Position numbers and translations under genes: made by a program
In this document: in pieces, positions 27,282 through 35,248 of the stretch
Layout: each line of letters opens with the position of its first letter
Position numbering within the stretch: the stretch's first letter is position 1
Assembly: GCA_943370145.1 (NCBI GenBank)
Contig: CALRPY020000017.1
Coordinates: forward strand, 12,701-76,700
Length of the DNA: 64,000 bases
Reading direction: 5' to 3'
Origin: Ga0077536 sp943370145
GTDB lineage: Bacteria; Pseudomonadota; Gammaproteobacteria; Ga0077536
The notes under the pieces: generated by a model
Told to the model about the DNA's origin: nothing
The model's database searches: none
The model's input: the letters and a program-made list of their open reading frames with translations, nothing else

Positions 27282-28445
27282 CTACTCGGGGGTGACCTGC
27301 GCGTAGGCCCAGTCGAGCCAGGGCGTCAGCGCTGCGAGATCGGAGGACTCGACGGTCGCGCCGCACCAGATGCGCAGGCCCGGCGGCGCGCTGCGATACG
27401 CGGCGATGTCGAAGGCCACGCCTTCCTGGGCGAGCGCCGCCGTCATCCTGTCGACTGTGGCGAGCCGCTGCTTCGCGTCCAGCGCCTCGAACCACGGCGC
27501 GGTAATCTTCAGGCACACGGAGGTGCTCGAGCGGATTGCCGGATCGGCGGCCAGGAACTCGACCCACGGCGTCTTCGCGACCCAATCGGCGAGCACCGCG
27601 AGGTTGCGCTGCGAGCGCTCGACCAAACCGCCGAGGCCGCCAACCGTGTCCGCCCAGCGCAGCGCGTCCAGGTAGTCCTCGACGCACAGCATCGACGGCG
27701 TGTTGATCGTGGCGCCCTCGAACAGGGCCTCGTCGATCTTGCGGTCCTTCGCGAGCCTGAAGATCTTCGGCAGCGGGTACGGCGAATCCCAGGTCTGCAG
27801 CCGCTCGGCGGCACGCGGGCTCAGGATGACCATGCCGTGTGCGCCTTCACCACCCAGCACCTTCTGCCAGGAGTAGGTCACGACGTCGAGCTTGTCCCAC
27901 GGCATGTCCATCGCGAACACCGCGGACGTCGCGTCGCAGATCGTCAGGCCGGCCCGGTCGGCGGGAATCCAGTTGCCGTCGGGCACGCGGACGCCGGACG
28001 TGGTGCCATTCCATACGAACACGACGTCGTGGCTGAAATCGACGTCGGCGAGGCGCGGCAGCTCGCCGTAGGGCGCGCTCATCACGCGGGTGGACGGCAA
28101 CTTCAGGCTCTCGGTGATGTCGGCGACCCATTCCTGGCCGAAGGATTCCCAGGCCAGCACGTCGACCGGGCGGGAACCGAGCAGGTTCCACAGCACCATT
28201 TCGACGGCGCCGGTGTCCGACGCCGGCACGATGCCGATGCGGTAGTCAGCGGGCACGCCGAGGAGACGGCGGGTTTCCTCGATCGCGAGCTTGAGCCGGG
28301 CCTTGCCTTCCTTCGATCGATGCGAACGTCCGACGAGCGCGCGCTCGAGCGCGGCGACGCTCCAACCCGGCCGCTTGGGGCAGGGTCCGGACGAAAAACA
28401 CGGATTGGCGGGCCGGGCCGCGGGTTTCGGCATCTCTCTATTCAT
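27282..28445 (-). CDS. serC: Phosphoserine aminotransferase
   Basis: A 387-residue PLP enzyme. [15 protein letters not shown] is the N-terminal substrate loop, [11 protein letters not shown] contains phosphate-binding residues, and [13 protein letters not shown] carries the Schiff-base Lys. [18 protein letters not shown] is the other active-site loop. The pattern is that of the TIGR01365 branch (Methanosarcina/alphaproteobacterial SerC) rather than the E. coli branch. It converts 3-phosphohydroxypyruvate to phosphoserine. It lies 101 bases upstream of serA in the same direction, forming a serC-serA unit. AAGG precedes the ATG. Confidence 0.9.
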   Translation of the reverse strand: MNREMPKPAARPANPCFSSGPCPKRPGWSVAALERALVGRSHRSKEGKARLKLAIEETRRLLGVPADYRIGIVPASDTGAVEMVLWNLLGSRPVDVLAWESFGQEWVADITESLKLPSTRVMSAPYGELPRLADVDFSHDVVFVWNGTTSGVRVPDGNWIPADRAGLTICDATSAVFAMDMPWDKLDVVTYSWQKVLGGEGAHGMVILSPRAAERLQTWDSPYPLPKIFRLAKDRKIDEALFEGATINTPSMLCVEDYLDALRWADTVGGLGGLVERSQRNLAVLADWVAKTPWVEFLAADPAIRSSTSVCLKITAPWFEALDAKQRLATVDRMTAALAQEGVAFDIAAYRSAPPGLRIWCGATVESSDLAALTPWLDWAYAQVTPE

Positions 28446-28585
28446 GCGTTACCTTGGGACTGGCGGGTGGAGGCGGCATTCTACTGGCGATATCTTGCAT
28501 TGCAACGAGGTGCCGCAACCGGCCGGGCGCTCGCCGGCGGGCGCCCGCATGCGTTCGATGGAGCGGCACGGAAATGCCGGCGCGC

Positions 28586-29356
28586 TCATGACGCATCCGG
28601 CCCGAGGTGCTCGCGCAACTGGCGCCGCATGTCCTCGACCTTGCGGTGCAGGGCGTTGACCGCGTCCAGCTTCTCCTCGAACTCATGCCGCGCCTGCTGC
28701 AGCTGGGCCTTCTGCTGCTTCATCCGGTTCGCGGTTTCGACGAGCTTGCGGTAGTTCGCCCTGAGGGTCTGCTCCTTGTGGCGGTAATCCGCGTCGAGCT
28801 GGGCGCGCAGCGCCGCTTCACGCTCGCGCAACGCCGCGGCGGCCTCGTCGCGCACGCGGCGCAGCTCCTGCCGGTAATGGCGCTCGAGCGCGCTGCCGTG
28901 CTCCCCCACCAGGGCGTCCAGGCAGCCGGTCAGCCGCAGTTCGAAGTCCTGCAGTATGCCGCCAAGCTCGTCGCTGGCAGACGCGGGCACCCCGGCCTGC
29001 GGCAGCTGGCGAGTGGCCTGAGGCGCCCCCGCCTCGCTGATGACGGCGCCGAGGTCGTCGAGCACCGGCCCGCTGGCTGGCGACGCGTGCGGATCCCCGA
29101 GCGTGGCGTGCAGGTCGGCATCCGGGGCCGGCGGCGCCATCCCGTCTATCGCTTCGCGCGCGGCGAGCTTCAGGAGCTCGGTCGTCTCGGCGCCCACGAA
29201 ATCGCCTTCGCCGCCTGGCAGGATGGCGGATTCCTCGTCGGCAGCCCGGCGCGCCAACGCACCACCCGCCGCTTGCGGCAACTGGCCCGGCCATGCGGGT
29301 TCGTGCAGCGACTCCACGGTGTCGGCGAGGCGCTGGTCGTGATCGGTATCGTTCAT
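28586..29356 (-). CDS. Coiled-coil protein of unknown function
   Basis: A 256-residue protein with an acidic, Ala/Pro-rich disordered N-terminal half (to about 130) and a long charged alpha-helical coiled coil from about 135 to the end, full of RRVRDEAAAALREREAALRA-type heptads. There is no signal peptide, no enzymatic motif and no family that I recognise. The C-terminal end (VNALHRKVEDMRRQLREHL) resembles scaffold or polar-localisation proteins only in composition. AAGGA lies five bases before the ATG at 29356, better than the ATG at 29371. It is between serC and a divergent LLM gene. Confidence 0.65.
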   Translation of the reverse strand: MNDTDHDQRLADTVESLHEPAWPGQLPQAAGGALARRAADEESAILPGGEGDFVGAETTELLKLAAREAIDGMAPPAPDADLHATLGDPHASPASGPVLDDLGAVISEAGAPQATRQLPQAGVPASASDELGGILQDFELRLTGCLDALVGEHGSALERHYRQELRRVRDEAAAALREREAALRAQLDADYRHKEQTLRANYRKLVETANRMKQQKAQLQQARHEFEEKLDAVNALHRKVEDMRRQLREHLGPDAS

Positions 29357-29533
29357 CTCATTCCTTTCCACGGGTGTGGGCGGGCGTGGGCGCGAAATCC
29401 TGCGCTGTCGCGCCCATTCTACGTCTCCGGCCCGCGCCTGCCCCAGGCTTGCGTGCAGGGGCTGGCGAACCCGGTTTACAGCGGCACACCCCCGCCGCTA
29501 CCGTCTGCACATCCGCCACGCAGGAGAGCCAGG

Positions 29534-30418
29534 ATGCACACCGCCGTCTATGCCCCGGTCTTCCACGACTACAGCGATCCCGGCCGCCTCGTCGAACTCG
29601 CCCGCGTCGCCGAACAGGCGGGATACGACGCCATCTTCGTCTGGGACCACCTTGCCATCGAACCGGCCGGGCGCCTGGACGTCGTGGACGCGACGGTCGT
29701 GCTGGCCGCAATCGCGCAGGCCACCCGCCGCATCCGCTTCGGGGCGATGATCACGCCGCTTGCGCGGCGCCGGCCCTGGAAGCTGGCGAAGGAACTGAAC
29801 ACCCTCGACCGCCTGTCCGGTGGCCGCGCGATGCTCGGCGTCGGGCTCGGCGAACCGGCGGCCGTGGAGTTCGGCAGCTTCGGCGAGGATCCGAGCCCGC
29901 AGGCGCGGGCCCGCCGTCTCGACGAAGGCCTCGCCATCCTCGACCCGCTGCTGCGCGGTGACACCGTGACCCATCGCGGCGAGTACTACCAGCTCACCGA
30001 CGCCGCGCTCGCCCCACGCTCCGTGCAGTCCCCACGCGTCCCGATCTGGGTCGCCGCGTCGCTGCCGGCGCGCGCGGGGTTGCGCCGTGCCGCGCGCTGG
30101 GACGGCGTGTTCCCGATCAAGGTGCCGCAGGTCATCGCGGAGGGCACGGTATCGCACGCCGACTGGTCCGAATGGTGGCTGTCCCCCCCGGAACTCGCCG
30201 AGGCCAACCGTTACGTGCAGGGTCTGCGACAGGAACAGGGACCTTACGCGGTGACCGCGACCGGCCGTCTCGCCGACGAGACGCCGGCGGCCGCCCGCGC
30301 GCGCCTCGCCGAGTTCCGCGCCGCCGGCGCGAACTGGTGGCTGGAGTGGATCGACGACGCACCCGGCAGCTACGAACGCACGCTGGCCGGGATCGCGCGC
30401 GGCGCCCCCGGTCGGTAG
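29534..30418 (+). CDS. LLM-class flavin/F420-dependent oxidoreductase
   Basis: A 294-residue luciferase-like TIM barrel. AGYDAIFVWDHLA near the start, IRFGAMITPLARRRPWKLAK in the middle and LSGGRAMLGVGLG after it are the standard LLM landmarks. The closest general types are F420-dependent reductases and flavin monooxygenases; which cofactor is used is not decidable here. AGGAGAG precedes the ATG by seven bases, so the long upstream frame is a shadow. The VOC gene follows eight bases after the stop, implying a two-gene operon. Confidence 0.82.
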   Translation: MHTAVYAPVFHDYSDPGRLVELARVAEQAGYDAIFVWDHLAIEPAGRLDVVDATVVLAAIAQATRRIRFGAMITPLARRRPWKLAKELNTLDRLSGGRAMLGVGLGEPAAVEFGSFGEDPSPQARARRLDEGLAILDPLLRGDTVTHRGEYYQLTDAALAPRSVQSPRVPIWVAASLPARAGLRRAARWDGVFPIKVPQVIAEGTVSHADWSEWWLSPPELAEANRYVQGLRQEQGPYAVTATGRLADETPAAARARLAEFRAAGANWWLEWIDDAPGSYERTLAGIARGAPGR

Positions 30419-30426
30419 CTGCCCCG

Positions 30427-30867
30427 ATGTGGCGCAGCCTGCAGATCTACCACGTCAACGTGAACTGCTCGAACCTCGAGCGTTCGCTGGATTTCTATCG
30501 GGCCATCGGCTTCGAGGAGGCCTGGGACATCCCCGACTGCCAGGTGCCGGGGCTCGGGCCCGTGCCGAAACGGGGGCGGGCCAAGCTGCTGCGCCTGGGC
30601 TCGGACCCGCGCGGCACGCTGCTGGATCTGATTGAATGGACCGAGCCTCCAACCGCGGGAGCGCCCTACCCGCACCTCGCCCACGCCGGCATTGCGCGCC
30701 TGTGCCTGCGGGTGAAGGGCATCGACGAAATGATCGACATGTTGCGTGAGCGCGGCGTGCGCTTCGTGGACGCCCCCGCCGAACCCGGCCTCGTCGGCCA
30801 CCGCCAGAAATTCGTCTGCGTGCTCGACCCGGACGGCGCGGTGATCGAACTGATGGAGTTCTTCTAG
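30427..30867 (+). CDS. VOC-family (glyoxalase/dioxygenase-like) protein
   Basis: A 146-residue single VOC module: YHVNVNCSNLERSLDFYRAIGF at the first beta-alpha-beta unit, HAGIARLCLRVKGIDEMID at the second, and KFVCVLDPDGAVIELMEFF at the end. The first-strand His and the terminal Glu (ELMEF) fit a metal site, so a lyase, isomerase or dioxygenase role is plausible. The substrate is unknown. It probably shares the transcript of the LLM gene directly upstream. Confidence 0.85.
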   Translation: MWRSLQIYHVNVNCSNLERSLDFYRAIGFEEAWDIPDCQVPGLGPVPKRGRAKLLRLGSDPRGTLLDLIEWTEPPTAGAPYPHLAHAGIARLCLRVKGIDEMIDMLRERGVRFVDAPAEPGLVGHRQKFVCVLDPDGAVIELMEFF

Positions 30868-30874
30868 CGCGGCC

Positions 30875-32119
30875 TCAGGCCAGCGCGAGCCGGCCCCGCA
30901 CCGGCAGGCGCAGCAGCAGGAAGACCACGATGGAGACGTTCAGCAGGTTCCAGCCGATGCCATTTAGGAACGCGCCGAAGTAATTGCCGGTCCAGTCATA
31001 GATCGCGCCCGACATCCAGCCACCGAGCGCCATGCCGAGCAGCGTGGCCATGACCACCGCGCCAACCCGCCGCCCGGCCTCGGGCGCCGGGAAATATTCG
31101 CGCACGACGATCGCGTAGCAGGGGATGATCCCGCCCTGGAACAGCCCGAACAGCGCCGACACGACATACAGCGACACGAGCCCTTCGGCCGGCAGGTACA
31201 TGAAGAGCGCGACGCCCTGCAGCGTCGACCCGATCAGCAGGGTGCGCAGGCCGCCGATCCGGTCGGCGATGTAGCCTGACGCGAGCCGGCTGATGATGCC
31301 GCAGGCGAGCATCAGCGAGAGCATCTCCGCGCCACGCGCGGGCCCGAAGCCGAGATCGCTGCACATCGCGACCAGGTGGACCTGCGGCATCGACATCGCG
31401 ACACAGCAGCCGACACCGGCCAGGCACAGCAGCCATTGCAGGGCGCCGGGGGAAAGATGCAGCGCGGCGGGGTCGGCCGGCGCGGTCATCGACGCGCCGC
31501 TCACCGGGCGGTGGTCGATGGGCGCGGGGCGACGCATCAACGAGGCCAGCAGCAGGATGCTGACCACGCAGAAGGCGCCGAAACCGAGATAGGCGTCGCG
31601 CCAGCCGTAGGCTTCGACGAAGTGCTGCGTGATCGGCGGCCACAGCGCGCCGCCGACGTAGTTACCGCTGGCACAGATCGCGACCGCGATGCCACGGCGA
31701 CGCTCGAACCAGTGCGAGATGTCGGCAAGCAACGGCGCGAAGGTGGCAGAGCAGCCCAGCATGCCGAGCAGCAGCCCCTGCACCAGGGCGAACTGCCACA
31801 TGCTCTGGGCGTTCGCGGCCAGGTAGAAACCCAGCCCCTGGGCGGCCGCGCTGATCAGCAGCGGCACGAACACGCCGTAGCGGTCGGCCATGCGGCCGAG
31901 CAAGAGGCCGCCCGCCGCGAAGCCGAGCATCGTCGCCGTGAACGGCAGCGAGGCGTCCGCGCGCGCGACGCCGAATTCCTGCTGCAGCGTCGGCAGCACC
32001 ACCATCACCGTGTACATGCCGCCACCGCCGATGGTCATCAGCACCACGGCGATGGACAGCCGCAGCCAGGCATAGGGGGACTCAATCAGCGATTCGGACG
32101 ATGCGGCGGAAACATTCAT
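30875..32119 (-). CDS. MFS transporter (monocarboxylate/OFA-like)
   Basis: A 414-residue transporter with 12 predicted membrane helices. LLGRMADRYGVFVPLL is the A-like loop between helices 2 and 3, and ADRIGGLRTLLIG is the equivalent loop of the second half. ISHWFERRRGIAVAICASGN after helix 4 is typical of monocarboxylate-porter-like MFS proteins. It probably imports an organic anion. The ATG at 32119 is used here; an in-frame start at 32155 adds twelve residues, and neither has a good ribosome binding site. It converges on the VOC gene. Confidence 0.85.
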   Translation of the reverse strand: MNVSAASSESLIESPYAWLRLSIAVVLMTIGGGGMYTVMVVLPTLQQEFGVARADASLPFTATMLGFAAGGLLLGRMADRYGVFVPLLISAAAQGLGFYLAANAQSMWQFALVQGLLLGMLGCSATFAPLLADISHWFERRRGIAVAICASGNYVGGALWPPITQHFVEAYGWRDAYLGFGAFCVVSILLLASLMRRPAPIDHRPVSGASMTAPADPAALHLSPGALQWLLCLAGVGCCVAMSMPQVHLVAMCSDLGFGPARGAEMLSLMLACGIISRLASGYIADRIGGLRTLLIGSTLQGVALFMYLPAEGLVSLYVVSALFGLFQGGIIPCYAIVVREYFPAPEAGRRVGAVVMATLLGMALGGWMSGAIYDWTGNYFGAFLNGIGWNLLNVSIVVFLLLRLPVRGRLALA

Positions 32120-32221
32120 TGATGGCAATCTGAAGGCGGGCGCAGGCCCGGACACTACACTGAAACCTCATCCCTGCGCAGCAGGGGCGGCGCGCGGCCA
32201 CCTCGGCCCGGGCCAGCGCGC

Positions 32222-33334
32222 CTATTCCAGCATGTCATTCAGCCGGTCGCGGGCGCCGAGCATCTCGTCCAGCATGCCGCGCACGATTTCGCGCACGCTG
32301 GTCGGCGCTCGCAGGTCGCCGACGATCTGGCCGACCGGGTAGGTCAGGAACTCGCGGGCCCGCACCCGCTCGACGCGCGTGCGGCCTTCGGCCCACCACA
32401 GGATGTTCTGCAGCGGTGCCGGCAGGGGCTCCGGCGCGCCCGGGCGCTCCCAGGCGTCGGTGAAGGCCGAGCGCAGCGTGCGGCACGGCTTGCCGGTCAC
32501 GCTGCGGGTCTGCACGGCGTCCTCGGCCTCGGCCGCGAGCAGGCGCTCCTTGATTTCGGGTGTGACCTCGCTCTGCGCGCTCGGCAGCCAGACCGAGCCG
32601 CACCAAACGCCCTCGCAGCCGAGCGCCAGCGCCGCGGCGACCTGGCGCCCACGCCCCACCCCGCCGGCGCCCAGCACCGGCAGCGGGGCGACCGCGTCGA
32701 CGACGCCCGGCCACAGCACCATCGACGAGATGCTCCCGGTGTGCCCCCCGGCCTCGGCGCCGACCGCAATCACGAAATCGCAGCCGCTCGCCTTGTGCTT
32801 CACGGCGTGCTTGGCCTTGCCGGCCAGCGCCGCGACCTTGACGCCGCGCGCGTGCGCGGCCGCGACCAGTTCGGGCGGCGGCGAGCCGAGCGCGTTGACG
32901 ATGAGGCTTATGGGGTGCTGCATCGCGATCTCGATCATCGCCATGCTTTCCGCCGGCGTGAACGACAGCTCGCCGAGCAGTGCGCGGACGATCGCGTCGC
33001 GCTCGGCCGCCGGCAGCGGCGGAATGCCGGCCGCATCCAGCAGCCCGCGCACGAAGTCCAGGTGCTCGCGCGGGAAGAGCCGGTCGGGATCGAACTTGAG
33101 GTCGCCGGCTTCCGTGTAGGTCGTCGGCATCAGCACGTCGATGCCGTAGGGCCGGCCGTCGATGTGATCGTCTATCCAGCGCAGTTCCTCGCGCAGCCGC
33201 GCGGGGCTCATCCGCGCCATGCCGAGCACGCCGAAACCGCCGGCGCGTGACACCTCGACGACGACGTCGCGACAGTGCGAGAAGGCGAAGATCGGGACGT
33301 CGATGCCGAACATCTCGCACAGGCGGTTCTTCAT
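32222..33334 (-). CDS. Nitronate monooxygenase family protein
   Basis: A 370-residue FMN TIM barrel of the NMO/2-nitropropane dioxygenase family. VPIFAFSHCRDVVVEVSRAG at the start, GCDFVIAVGAEAGGHTGS carrying FMN phosphate contacts, and LGAGGVGRGRQVAAALALGC are the recognisable blocks. It oxidises alkyl nitronates, or serves as an enoyl reductase-like flavoprotein. It departs from the usual LMAPMAG-type N-terminus in having FAFSHC. GAGG lies before the ATG at 33334; upstream codons in frame are non-coding. It is downstream of greB in the same orientation, 91 bases away. Confidence 0.83.
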   Translation of the reverse strand: MKNRLCEMFGIDVPIFAFSHCRDVVVEVSRAGGFGVLGMARMSPARLREELRWIDDHIDGRPYGIDVLMPTTYTEAGDLKFDPDRLFPREHLDFVRGLLDAAGIPPLPAAERDAIVRALLGELSFTPAESMAMIEIAMQHPISLIVNALGSPPPELVAAAHARGVKVAALAGKAKHAVKHKASGCDFVIAVGAEAGGHTGSISSMVLWPGVVDAVAPLPVLGAGGVGRGRQVAAALALGCEGVWCGSVWLPSAQSEVTPEIKERLLAAEAEDAVQTRSVTGKPCRTLRSAFTDAWERPGAPEPLPAPLQNILWWAEGRTRVERVRAREFLTYPVGQIVGDLRAPTSVREIVRGMLDEMLGARDRLNDMLE

Positions 33335-33425
33335 GTCTCGTGTCCTCGCACTGGTGCAGTGGCGAGCATGGACCAGCGTCGGCCGTCGCGGTAGCCCTCG
33401 AATCGGGGTAGCGGCGCGGGCTTCC

Positions 33426-33947
33426 TCAAGCGCCGGCCGGCGCCGGTGCAGCGTCGGCGTAGCGGATGTCGAGTACGAGGTAACGCCTGGCGCCAGCCTC
33501 CCCGCCGACCTGCACCTCGTCATCGAAGGTCTTGCCGAGCAGCGCGCGCGCCAGCGGCGAATCGATGCTGATGCAGCCGCGCGCGGCATCGGTCTCGTCG
33601 CTGCCGACGATCCGATAGACGAACGTCGCGCCCGCATCGTCCTCGAGTTCCACGCTGGCGCCGAAGAACACCTTGCCGGTATCGGGCGGTGTCGCCTCGA
33701 CGACCTTCAGCTTCGGCATCCGCCGCTGCAGGTAACCGATGCGGCCGTCGATGCCGCGCAGCTCCTTCTTGCGGTACTGGTACTCGGCATTTTCCGAGCG
33801 ATCGCCCTCGGCGGCGGCGGCGGCGAGATGCCTGACGACGTCGGTGCGCCGCTCCCACAGGCCCTTGAGTTCGGCCTCGAGCGTGCGATAGCCGGCGGCG
33901 GTGATGTACGGGGAGGACGGTGGGCGTGGCGGACGGTAACGACTCAT
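33426..33947 (-). CDS. greB: Transcription elongation factor GreB
   Basis: A 173-residue GreA/GreB-family protein. The N-terminal coiled coil contains YITAAGYRTLEAELKGLWER and ends at the tip EGDRSENAEYQYRKKELR, with the acidic residues that reach the RNA polymerase active site. The C-terminal domain (from about 90) has VFFGASVELEDDAG and SPLARALLGK. It rescues backtracked polymerase by stimulating transcript cleavage. The basic RYRPPRPPSSPYITAAG start is the GreB form, rather than GreA. Confidence 0.93.
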   Translation of the reverse strand: MSRYRPPRPPSSPYITAAGYRTLEAELKGLWERRTDVVRHLAAAAAEGDRSENAEYQYRKKELRGIDGRIGYLQRRMPKLKVVEATPPDTGKVFFGASVELEDDAGATFVYRIVGSDETDAARGCISIDSPLARALLGKTFDDEVQVGGEAGARRYLVLDIRYADAAPAPAGA

Positions 33948-34094
33948 CGCGCGATTATAGGCGGGTGCGGCGGGGCTGCGCGCGGGGCACGGTGCCCTCG
34001 TCCGAGCGCCCCGTTACAATCGGATTTCCACATGGACGAGGGGAGCGCCCGCGCGCCGCCCCGGGTCCAGGCACAACGCAAACCAGAGGTCGCC

Positions 34095-34553
34095 ATGCGC
34101 AGCATCGAAACACCGCAGGACATGAAAAAACTCATCGGCGAGGAGATTGGCGTCTCCGAATGGGTGACCATCGACCAGGCGACCATCGACAAGTTCGCCG
34201 AGGCCACCGGCGACCACCAGTGGATCCACGTCGACGTCGAACGCGCGAAGACGGAAATGCCCGGCGGCAAGACCATTGCGCACGGTTTCCTGACGCTGTC
34301 GCTGGTGCCGCGCCTGAGCGCGACGATCTGGAAGATCGAGAAGCGCAGCCGCGGCATCAACTACGGCCTCAACAAGCTGCGCTTCACCGCGCCGGTGCCG
34401 GTGGAATCACGCGTGCGGCTCAAGCAGAAGCTGCTGGCCGCGGACGACGTCAAGGACAACGGCGTGCGCCTGACCTTCGAGAACACGATCGAAATCGAGG
34501 GCGGCAGCCAGCCGGCGCTGGTCGCCGAGGGACTGAGCATCGTCTTTCCCTGA
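34095..34553 (+). CDS. MaoC-family (R)-specific enoyl-CoA hydratase-like protein
   Basis: A 152-residue hot-dog fold protein. The hydratase motif FAEATGDHQWIHVDVERA gives the catalytic Asp and His, followed by TIAHGFLTLSLVPRL. Such proteins hydrate trans-2-enoyl-CoA in beta-oxidation or PHA supply. GAGGT is seven bases upstream of the ATG at 34095, which decides the start. It stands alone, convergent with the DUF2147 gene. Confidence 0.9.
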   Translation: MRSIETPQDMKKLIGEEIGVSEWVTIDQATIDKFAEATGDHQWIHVDVERAKTEMPGGKTIAHGFLTLSLVPRLSATIWKIEKRSRGINYGLNKLRFTAPVPVESRVRLKQKLLAADDVKDNGVRLTFENTIEIEGGSQPALVAEGLSIVFP

Positions 34554-34599
34554 CCCCGGCGCCGCCGCGCGCGGCGGGGTAAGGGCCGGCGCAGCGACG

Positions 34600-34617
34600 T
34601 TCCCGGCATGCCGGGAA
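34600..34617. terminator. Palindrome between convergent genes
   Basis: A perfect 18-base palindrome (TTCCCGGCATGCCGGGAA) lies between the MaoC stop and the DUF2147 stop. It could serve as a bidirectional end, though no T-tract is adjacent. Confidence 0.35.
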
Positions 34618-34681
34618 GCCTACGCTTCGACGCCGGTGACATCCGCCGGCAGCGCGGCGGCCGAGGGCCGCGCCGCCGGAC

Positions 34682-35182
34682 TCATCCGCCGCGCTGCGCC
34701 GCTCGGCCGCAGGCGCCCTGGCGCGCAGCCTCGACCCGCTGCCAGGTCTGCGTGCGGCCGAGCAGCGCAACGCCCAGATAGGCCCGCAGCGCGAGCTGGC
34801 GATTCGACGGCGCGAGCGTCAGTCGGGCCCGGTAGACGACACCTTCGTCGGGGTCGAGCAGCTCGCCGCCTTCCCAGCGCAGCGGGTCATCACTGACGCG
34901 GCGCAACCCCGTCAGGATTGCGAGGTCGCGCAGCGGCAGGTTCAGGCGCTCACCCGGACAGCGCGTGCAGCGCGCCGCCGGATCATCGCCCTCCCGCAGG
35001 GAGCGGACGAGGCGTCCTTCCAGGATCCCGTCGCGCAGATCGAGCCGGATCTCCGCACGCGGCCTGCCGGTGCGGTCGTCGACGATCCGCCACAGGCCGC
35101 GGGGGTCGCCCGCGTCGGCGAGCGCGCAGTCCATGCCCATGAGCAGCATCAGCACGAAAACGACAGGTGGCAACACAGGCAT
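34682..35182 (-). CDS. DUF2147 secreted protein
   Basis: A 166-residue exported protein: signal peptide (PPVVFVLMLLMGMDCALA), then the DUF2147 start DPRGLWRIVDDRTGRPRAEI. The CTRCPG pair of cysteines and the strand LRGYLGVALLGRTQTW-like end, here LRAYLGVALLGRTQTWQRV, complete the family pattern. DUF2147 proteins are small periplasmic beta barrels of unknown role. GGGAG precedes the ATG. Translation continues about 13 residues past the domain. Confidence 0.82.
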   Translation of the reverse strand: MPVLPPVVFVLMLLMGMDCALADAGDPRGLWRIVDDRTGRPRAEIRLDLRDGILEGRLVRSLREGDDPAARCTRCPGERLNLPLRDLAILTGLRRVSDDPLRWEGGELLDPDEGVVYRARLTLAPSNRQLALRAYLGVALLGRTQTWQRVEAARQGACGRAAQRGG

Positions 35183-35248
35183 GGGGGTTCTCCCGGTTGG
35201 CCGGGCGTAGCACCCGGCTGTTGTCGGAGGTGGGGTGGCGGCGCGCCT

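Noticed and set aside
27181..27687. Extension of serA upstream to 27687
   Set aside because: It would overlap serC in another frame; the ATG at 27180 has a ribosome binding site and gives the normal 529-residue length.
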